A stretch of DNA of 64,000 nt from an uncultured bacterium (GTDB lineage Bacteria; Bacteroidota; Bacteroidia; Bacteroidales; Muribaculaceae). Shown here one piece after another: positions 58,700 through 64,000 of this stretch. The position numbers and the translations under genes are program-made. The stretch lies in contig CAJMMT010000001.1 of NCBI GenBank assembly GCA_905214715.1, forward strand, positions 1 to 64,000, given 5' to 3'. The notes beneath the pieces are model-generated. The model did not search any database and was not told the DNA's origin. It worked only from the letters and a program-made list of their open reading frames with translations. The number at the start of each line of letters is the position of its first letter. Within the stretch, counting starts at the first letter, position 1.

Positions 58700-58932
58700 T
58701 TACGATTCTTGTTGATGATTGTTTTCAAAGGGATGGAGAGGGGTTCAGATCCACTGCCGCGAGGGTATTGATCGCGAGAGTATTAATTATGTAGAAATTG
58801 GTTATAATTGCTGAAAAATAGGTAGGACATATCTGGGTATAAACATTAACTTTGCAATGAAGTTGTTTTTACTTCATTATCTTTGCCATTGAGATCGACT
58901 TGATTGAAAAACTGAATTTGATTGTTTTACGT

Positions 58933-59748
58933 ATGAAAAAGACACTGACGATAGTATTAACATGTATAATGACTTTCAATATCATGGCACAGCAGAAGAT
59001 AACCCAGACAGCCGGGCGCGACGCACTCGGCGACTTCGCCCCGGAGTTCGCCCATCTTAACGACGACATTCTTTTCGGTGAGGTATGGAGCCGTAACGAC
59101 ATTCTTTCTCTGAGAGACCGAAGTCTCGTTACAATCACCTCGCTCATATCGCAGGGTATCACCGACAGTTCGCTTACATATCATCTTCAGGAGGCGAAAA
59201 AGAACGGTATAACCCGCACGGAAGCCGCTGAGATCATCACTCATATAGCTTTCTATGCCGGCTGGCCTAAAGCGTGGGCCGCTTTCCGACTCGCAAAAGA
59301 TGTATGGGCCGATGAGACCGCCGCATCTTCGGCTAAGGAAAAATTCCAGCAGGAGATGATATTCCCCATCGGTGAGCCTAACACGGCATACGCCAAATAT
59401 TTCATCGGCAACAGCTATCTCGCTCAGATTTCTTCGCAACAGATACCTTTTGCCAATGTAACTTTCGAGCCGCGTTGCCGTAACAACTGGCACATGCATA
59501 AGGCTAAGAAAGGGGGAGGCCAGATGCTTGTCGGAGTGGCCGGACGCGGATGGTATCAGGAAGAAGGGAAACCTGCGGTGGAAATCCTTCCCGGTACTGT
59601 AATCAACATTCCTGCTAATGTAAAACACTGGCATGGGGCAGCCAAGGATTCATGGTTCGCCCATCTCGCGTTTTCGGTCCCGGGGGAGGAAACAGAAAAC
59701 GTATGGCTTGAACCTGTAAGCGATGCGGAATACGATCTGTTGCCGTAG
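58933..59748 (+). CDS. Exported carboxymuconolactone decarboxylase-cupin fusion
   Basis: A 271-residue protein with a signal peptide (MKKTLTIVLTCIMTFNIMAQ). A carboxymuconolactone decarboxylase/AhpD-like domain ('LRDRSLVTITSLISQG', 'EAAEIITHIAFYAGWPKAWA', about 40-125) is followed by a cupin domain ('NWHMHKAKKGGGQMLVGVAG', 'GTVINIPANVKHWHGAA', about 165-255) that has metal-binding His residues. The AhpD-type C-x2-C is absent, so it is the non-redox branch. The substrate is unknown; related fusions act on small organic acids or quinones. ATG 58933 begins the signal peptide; an in-frame TTG upstream is less likely. -7 like boxes lie at 58847-58854 and 58878-58885. Confidence 0.85.
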   Translation: MKKTLTIVLTCIMTFNIMAQQKITQTAGRDALGDFAPEFAHLNDDILFGEVWSRNDILSLRDRSLVTITSLISQGITDSSLTYHLQEAKKNGITRTEAAEIITHIAFYAGWPKAWAAFRLAKDVWADETAASSAKEKFQQEMIFPIGEPNTAYAKYFIGNSYLAQISSQQIPFANVTFEPRCRNNWHMHKAKKGGGQMLVGVAGRGWYQEEGKPAVEILPGTVINIPANVKHWHGAAKDSWFAHLAFSVPGEETENVWLEPVSDAEYDLLP

Positions 59749-60008
59749 TCGGACATTCGCTTAAAATTGCAGAGGTAAATAGGGAAAAGTTTTAATTGCC
59801 GATTATTGAAGTGATTAAAACTTTTTTTTGTCAACTTGTAAAAAAAAATGTAGCGCACTATTGCGGCATTTATAGGAGTTATATAAATTCGCATTGCTTT
59901 TGGGTATCGAGACATGACCGCAAGGTTATTCATCCCTTGTTTAGTCGCCTCTGCCCCATAGTATGTATTTTATGATAATCAGGGGGATGCTCCCGTAAGT
60001 TTAGAAAA

Positions 60009-60554
60009 ATGGTATACAGATTCAAACTGGTGAGCGACGAAGTAACAAACTTTAGTCGCGAAATTGAAATTGATTCCGAATCAACCTTTTTGCAGTTGCG
60101 CAACACTATTCTTGAGAGTGTAGGGTATTCTAAAGACGAACTCGACTCATTCTTCCTTTGCGATGACGACTGGCAGCGTGAAGAAGAGATAACACTTGAG
60201 GATATGGGCTCTTCAAGCGATCAGGATATATGGCTCATGGAAAACACTCCTGTTTCGGAACTGATAGAAGAAGAAGGGCAAAAGCTCGCATTCGTGTTTG
60301 ATTACCTCACAGAACGCTCCTTTTTCATGGAGCTTAAGGAAGTGATTCCGGGTAGAAACCTTACCGAACCGATCTGCACTATAAAACGCGGTAAGGCCCC
60401 TGCTCAGAAAGTGGACATGCAGGAATTCGATGCTAAGGTCGATCAGGCCGCTGCCGCCAAACTCAAAGAGACGGAACTTGATGCCGAATTCTTCGGCGAC
60501 ACGGAGTTCAACGAAGATGAACTCGCCGAAGGTTTCGATGATATGGACATCTGA
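60009..60554 (+). CDS. pRiA4b ORF-3-like protein
   Basis: A 181-residue acidic protein of the plasmid pRiA4b ORF-3-like family. It has 'MVYRFKLVSDEVTNFSREIE', 'STFLQLRNTILESVGYSKDE', 'SFFLCDDDWQREEEITLEDM' and 'KLAFVFDYLTERSFFMELKE'. The C-terminus is strongly acidic ('TEFNEDELAEGFDDMDI'). The family is widespread and its role is unknown; despite its name, nothing here suggests a plasmid or transposon. It stands alone with a terminator behind it. Confidence 0.85.
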   Translation: MVYRFKLVSDEVTNFSREIEIDSESTFLQLRNTILESVGYSKDELDSFFLCDDDWQREEEITLEDMGSSSDQDIWLMENTPVSELIEEEGQKLAFVFDYLTERSFFMELKEVIPGRNLTEPICTIKRGKAPAQKVDMQEFDAKVDQAAAAKLKETELDAEFFGDTEFNEDELAEGFDDMDI

Positions 60555-60588
60555 TTCTTTAAACTTTTTTATTCATGTTTTTTCACTT

Positions 60589-60614
60589 GGATCTGCCTTA
60601 GGGCAGGTCCTTTT
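60589..60614 (+). terminator. Terminator of the pRiA4b-like gene
   Basis: GGATCTGCC (60589-60597) pairs with GGCAGGTCC (60602-60610), including one G-T pair, around a TTAG loop and followed by TTTTGC. It lies 35 bases after the stop codon. Confidence 0.8.
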
Positions 60615-60639
60615 GCGTATATGGCGTTTCCCAAAATGT

Positions 60640-60859
60640 TAAAATTAAGAATTTTGTAATAAATCCTTGTTTCAAATTGAACTATAAACTTGAAACGTTT
60701 GTTAAAATAATGTAACCACGATACGAGCGGTGGCCTTGGGTATCATTTTATGAAGCTATCGGTATCTGGCAAGCCGTAAACAACGGAGACACACTCCAAT
60801 AACTTAAAACCGAAGGCAGCCAAAACATGTCTGTCTGTCATCAGAAGAACTCAAAACTT
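60640..60859 (+). promoter_or_regulatory. Long leader of the small conserved gene
   Basis: About 220 bases without a gene. GTTTCAA and TTGAAAC pair at about 60672-60700, and GATAC and GTATC at about 60720-60745. The later part is GC-richer than the first. This looks like a structured 5' leader, possibly with a promoter in the AT-rich first half; no consensus box was found. Confidence 0.35.
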
Positions 60860-61198
60860 ATGATTACGGAGCAAGTAATAAAGGAGATATACAAAAAATT
60901 CAAACGTGCGCCTAAAAACATAGACGACTTGAGAATACCATATTTCGTAGAATTGCTGAAACATCACAATCTCGTTTACGAAAACGATGAGCTGATTGTC
61001 GGTTCGCTCGAAGAGTTCAATCCCTTCCGCCGTCTGTTGGCCCGGCGCTTGCGCGGCATACTTGAATTCGATCGCCATGTGGCTTTCGTTACTCCGGCTC
61101 ATATTCTTTTTCTTGGCAAAAATGACAATTCCGTTCAGGTGCATATGAAGCCCGACAACAAGGGCAGTATTCTTGATCGGTTGTTCGCACGTTGCTGA
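60860..61198 (+). CDS. Small conserved protein of unknown function
   Basis: A 112-residue protein from ATG 60860 ('MITEQVIKEIYKKFKRAPKN'); an ATG at 60827 would add 11 residues. It is basic at the N-terminus, has 'YFVELLKHHNLVYENDELIV' in the middle, and ends 'DRLFARC'. No signal peptide or membrane helix is seen. I do not recognise a named family but the composition is that of a genuine compact protein, probably conserved in Bacteroidales. It is convergent with the large carbohydrate-active gene. Confidence 0.7.
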   Translation: MITEQVIKEIYKKFKRAPKNIDDLRIPYFVELLKHHNLVYENDELIVGSLEEFNPFRRLLARRLRGILEFDRHVAFVTPAHILFLGKNDNSVQVHMKPDNKGSILDRLFARC

Positions 61199-61336
61199 TA
61201 AAGGCCCGATAGCCATTTAAAGATATAGGCATGTTTAGTTTTCATAGTAATTAGCAGTAACACAACTCCACTATACATCATACTCTTATATCCAATAACC
61301 TGAACATCGGCGGCCCGATAGAATGAAAGCCGCATA

Positions 61337-61384
61337 AAGAAGAGGTTGCGCCAGTAATGCGATATTACCGCGCAACCTCTTCTT
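61337..61384. terminator. Bidirectional terminator between convergent genes
   Basis: AAGAAGAGGTTGCGC (61337-61351) and GCGCAACCTCTTCTT (61370-61384) form a perfect 15-bp stem; an inner GTAAT/ATTAC pair extends the structure. It lies between the small conserved gene and the minus-strand secreted protein gene. Confidence 0.85.
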
Positions 61385-61428
61385 CAGTTAGTTGTGAGTT
61401 TTGAGTTGTGAGTTTTAAGTTGTTAGTT

Positions 61429-61491
61429 GTCTTTAAAGACTTTATAGACTCTAAGGACTTTAAGAACTTTAAGAACCTTAAACCCCTTAAG
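61429..61491. repeat. 9-bp period tandem tract (GACTTTAAG type)
   Basis: Seven 9-base units, from GTCTTTAAA through GACTTTATA, GACTCTAAG, GACTTTAAG and AACTTTAAG to CCCCTTAAG. It is preceded by a second simple repeat, GTTGTGAGTTTTGA twice. It ends 10 bases before the stop codon of the minus-strand gene. Confidence 0.8.
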
Positions 61492-61501
61492 CCTTACAAA
61501 A

Positions 61502-64000
61502 TCAATTGCTACCAACCATAATCTTGATTACCTTTCCGTTACGGCGAACCAGATATACTCCGGGTTGCAGTTGACGGTTCAGCTGAACGCCCGAGGCGAA
61601 CCGGCCTATCAGATACCCTTCGGCAGAGAATACCTCTACTTCGTCGTTGTCAGTATCTATTTCTACAGTTGATGTAGTGAGTTGTTCGGTGCCATATACC
61701 CCTAACTCATAGATCGAGTTGCCATAGCCGGTGTGGCGCTTGTAGGCATATATGCGCACATACTTGGCCGCTACCGGGTCGAAATCGATAGTCTCCTCGC
61801 CACCTTTGCCGTTTTTCACTTCCTTGGCTACTATCCAGGTATCGCCGTCGGTCGATACATCCACGCTGTAGTGGTCAGCATAGGCACCTTCCCAGGAGAT
61901 TACAACCTTATTGACTCTGAACTGATTCTCCAGGTCTACATATATCCATTGGTTGTCATCCCATTCGCTTTCCCAGCGAGTCTGCATATTCATATCGGTG
62001 GCATTGTCGGCCACATTACCGTCTCTTGAAGAGGATGCCACGGCATGCTTACCCGAGGCAAGATTGGCCTCCGTTACATCGCGCACCTCCACGTAAGCGG
62101 TGGCCATACCTGAGAAGTCCAGAGTGTAATCTCCGCGTCTGTGAGCCGTGAAGCGCATGGTATTCTTGTCGAACCACGCTGCATCCCCGTCAACCGCACC
62201 TCCATCTCCATCGGTGATGGTAACGCTATAGTCGGTTGCATCCAGTGGATAGAGACCTCCGAATTGGTTCAACCCTTCTACCTCCATATCTACTGAGCCA
62301 CCGGTCAGAATCATGCTTTTCTCAGGCGACACGGTCAGCGATTTAAGCTTGGCCGATTCCTCTACAAGAAGGGTAGTGGAGGCCGACATATCGCCGCGCG
62401 TGGCCGTCAGTGTGTGTACGCCATAAGTAGTGGGAGTGAAGTAACCATCGCTCCACTTGCCTTCCGGTGTGGAGCTCCATACTATGTCGGAAAGCGAAAC
62501 AACATCGCCCCCGAAAGTAACGCCCGTGGCCGATACCGGTACCTTGTCGTTCTCCAGTGCTATTGTGGGGGCACTTATGCCAAGACCGATTATTTCATCG
62601 GCCGAAGCATCGCTTCTAACGCCGGACACTTGCAGTTCATACATGGAATATCCGTAAGCCGATCCGCGGGTTATGCCCTGCATCTTCACATATCGGCCTT
62701 TGGCGGCAAAAGGATGGCTGGCCGCCCCCTGTCTGTTAAGGCCGCGCTGCTCGTATACTGTCTGCCAGGAATCTGCTTTCGTGGGGTCGCTGCCATCAGG
62801 CGCCACGAGGATATCGTAATCCGACCCGTATGCGGCCTCCCAGATTATGGTCGACGATGTAATGAAATAATCGGCTCCGAGGTCTACATATATCCATTGG
62901 TCGTCGCTGTGTTGCGAACCCCACCGCGACCCTTCGTCACCATCGGTGGCATTGGCCGCCAATGTGCCGGCGTTCTCCTCGCTGCTGACTTTCACAGGTT
63001 TGTGAAGGGCTACGTTGGGAAGTGCCGGGTAAACCATCAGTGTAACCTCGTCGCTGAGTCCTGCGGCCTCGGCTTTCAGAGTATAGCGTCCCGGGGCGGT
63101 GAATGTCAGCCCGGCAGGGTCTGTCTCCACTGTATTGCCTTGGCTGTCGGTAGCGGTCCATACGGCATCGGGAGAGGTGACTGTTCCGTATTGGTCGGTC
63201 ATTTCAAGACCCGGGGAGCAGGTGCTTCCCACTTCTATGAAGGCGGGAGTGTCCGTTATGGCGAGCGTTTGCCCCACTGGCTTGTCGTTCACCTCTATGC
63301 GCAGACTTGCGCTCAGCTCGCCTGAAACGGCTGTAACGTTGATGTGTGAGCCTCTTGCGGCCGAAGCTGGAACTGTCAGTTTCCCGGCCTCTATATGCGC
63401 GTTGTTGTCCGCGCTCCAGATTATTGCGGCGTCATCTATCGAGGCTCCGTATTGGTCCAGTACACGTCCCGAGATTAAAAGATCGCTTCCGGGTGGCGTT
63501 ATCAGACCTTCGGCCGAAGTCAGTTCGATGCTTTCGGGCACACTTTCGTCGCGGAAAGCGGTCATTCCCGGAGCGGCCTTCACTTTGCGGATAAGCTCGC
63601 CGTCGCGGTAGAAATTCACTGTGCGTTCGCTGTCGCCGGGATTGTATACCATATACGTTTCGGTGCCGTCGGGGCGCACATACAGGTTGGCAGTAGGGCA
63701 GTCGGTGTGTACCGTGAAATCTATGTCGCCGTAGGTAAGGTGATTGTGGATAACGAAATAGGATATATGCCCCGTATCGACTCCGGTGGCTATGCCGAAG
63801 CCCCCCTCAAGAGCCTGGTTGAATATCGAGGCTGCCTCCTCGGGATTGCTGCGCTCCATGTAGCAGAGCACCACATTGCCCACCGACTGGTCGGCGAGAG
63901 GATCACCCTCGTCGGTCTTCTCAAACCACTTGTAGCCCGTTGCGTCGCGCATCTGTTCGTAATCCCACTTGGCGAATTCCAGGTCTTCCGACAGATAGTT
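61502..64000 (-). CDS. Large secreted carbohydrate-active protein, C-terminal part (partial)
   Basis: At least 832 codons, open to the window edge, so the N-terminus is missing. The visible first ~140 residues ('HISYFVIHNHLTYGDIDFTV' and 'TYMVYNPGDSERTVNFY') resemble the end of a glycoside hydrolase catalytic region, possibly GH81-like beta-1,3-glucanase; this is weak. Ig-like modules then alternate with two discoidin/CBM32-type domains ('ATDGDEGSRWGSQHSDDQWI' with 'YVDLGADYFI', and 'ATDMNMQTRWESEWDDNQWI' with 'YVDLENQFRV'). The protein ends in a type A sorting tail ('QLQPGVYLVRRNGKVIKIMV'). It is likely exported by the type IX system and binds or cuts polysaccharide. Confidence 0.8.
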   Translation of the reverse strand, partial: NYLSEDLEFAKWDYEQMRDATGYKWFEKTDEGDPLADQSVGNVVLCYMERSNPEEAASIFNQALEGGFGIATGVDTGHISYFVIHNHLTYGDIDFTVHTDCPTANLYVRPDGTETYMVYNPGDSERTVNFYRDGELIRKVKAAPGMTAFRDESVPESIELTSAEGLITPPGSDLLISGRVLDQYGASIDDAAIIWSADNNAHIEAGKLTVPASAARGSHINVTAVSGELSASLRIEVNDKPVGQTLAITDTPAFIEVGSTCSPGLEMTDQYGTVTSPDAVWTATDSQGNTVETDPAGLTFTAPGRYTLKAEAAGLSDEVTLMVYPALPNVALHKPVKVSSEENAGTLAANATDGDEGSRWGSQHSDDQWIYVDLGADYFITSSTIIWEAAYGSDYDILVAPDGSDPTKADSWQTVYEQRGLNRQGAASHPFAAKGRYVKMQGITRGSAYGYSMYELQVSGVRSDASADEIIGLGISAPTIALENDKVPVSATGVTFGGDVVSLSDIVWSSTPEGKWSDGYFTPTTYGVHTLTATRGDMSASTTLLVEESAKLKSLTVSPEKSMILTGGSVDMEVEGLNQFGGLYPLDATDYSVTITDGDGGAVDGDAAWFDKNTMRFTAHRRGDYTLDFSGMATAYVEVRDVTEANLASGKHAVASSSRDGNVADNATDMNMQTRWESEWDDNQWIYVDLENQFRVNKVVISWEGAYADHYSVDVSTDGDTWIVAKEVKNGKGGEETIDFDPVAAKYVRIYAYKRHTGYGNSIYELGVYGTEQLTTSTVEIDTDNDEVEVFSAEGYLIGRFASGVQLNRQLQPGVYLVRRNGKVIKIMVGSN

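Noticed and set aside
60009..60554. Plasmid or transposon origin for the pRiA4b ORF-3-like gene
   Set aside because: The family name refers to its first description only. There are no transposase, inverted repeats or composition shift around it.
42901..61491. Tandem tracts as CRISPR arrays
   Set aside because: The units are 9 bases, contiguous and without spacers; no cas genes are in the window.

Overview
This window looks like chromosomal DNA from a member of the Bacteroidota, order Bacteroidales, and the gene content and style fit Muribaculaceae-like gut bacteria (the family is inference). Signs include: a giant SprA (type IX secretion translocon), Bacteroidota-type RNA polymerase omega, a Bacteroides-type serine palmitoyltransferase, a TonB-dependent receptor with a carboxypeptidase-like N-terminal domain, secreted proteins with type IX C-terminal sorting tails, and promoters of the Bacteroidetes form (TTG, 19-20 bases, TAnnTTTG) with no clear Shine-Dalgarno sites. 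Protein functions below are recognised from the translated sequence alone; no database search was run.

Layout. 1-620: 3' end of an rRNA operon (23S end, 5S, strong terminator). 640-5441: a secreted histidine phosphatase, a cysteine-less thioredoxin-fold protein, two coupled glycosyltransferases, and two identical tRNA-Arg genes. 5454-8810 (minus): folB, rpiB, a GtrA-like protein, the EngB GTPase and aspartate kinase. 8889-23553 (plus): yqgE, a GNAT enzyme, recR, ruvA, sprA, a DUF2156 protein, a dolichyl-phosphate mannose synthase-like enzyme, clpB. 23632-28397: potassium cluster (two-helix K+ channel, trkA, trkH) interrupted by a redox-dead thioredoxin-like gene and a nested repeat element. 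28367-33841: an accessory zone with AT-rich, probably acquired genes (DUF3800 protein in an islet flanked by a duplicated trkH tail, a GLUG-repeat surface protein, an IS-end scar, an AAA/DUF4143 ATPase beside a perfect 35-bp palindrome). 33981-54891: mostly core genes (TonB receptor, hisS, ROK kinase, rluD, PASTA protein, bamD, rpoZ, maf, KdsC-like, folK, phosphoesterase, acyltransferase, lptG-like, tgt, spt, nitroreductase). 55196-58699: dnaK followed by a Fic gene and a decayed zeta-toxin module lying between two related hairpins. 58933-64000: a decarboxylase-cupin protein, a pRiA4b ORF-3-like protein, a small conserved protein, and the C-terminal part of a large secreted carbohydrate-active protein running off the window.

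How it fits together. Envelope biogenesis dominates: SprA exports proteins carrying C-terminal sorting tails, of which the GLUG protein and the terminal carbohydrate-active protein are candidates; BamD and the LptG-like permease build the outer membrane; Spt makes sphingolipid precursors. ClpB and DnaK are the heat-shock pair, each with a hairpin in its leader.

The most unusual material is non-coding: a nested inverted-repeat element at 25 kb with relatives at 49 and 50.6 kb, four intergenic tracts with the same 9-bp period but different sequence, the duplicated trkH tail, the 35-bp palindrome, and the toxin remnant bounded by twin hairpins.
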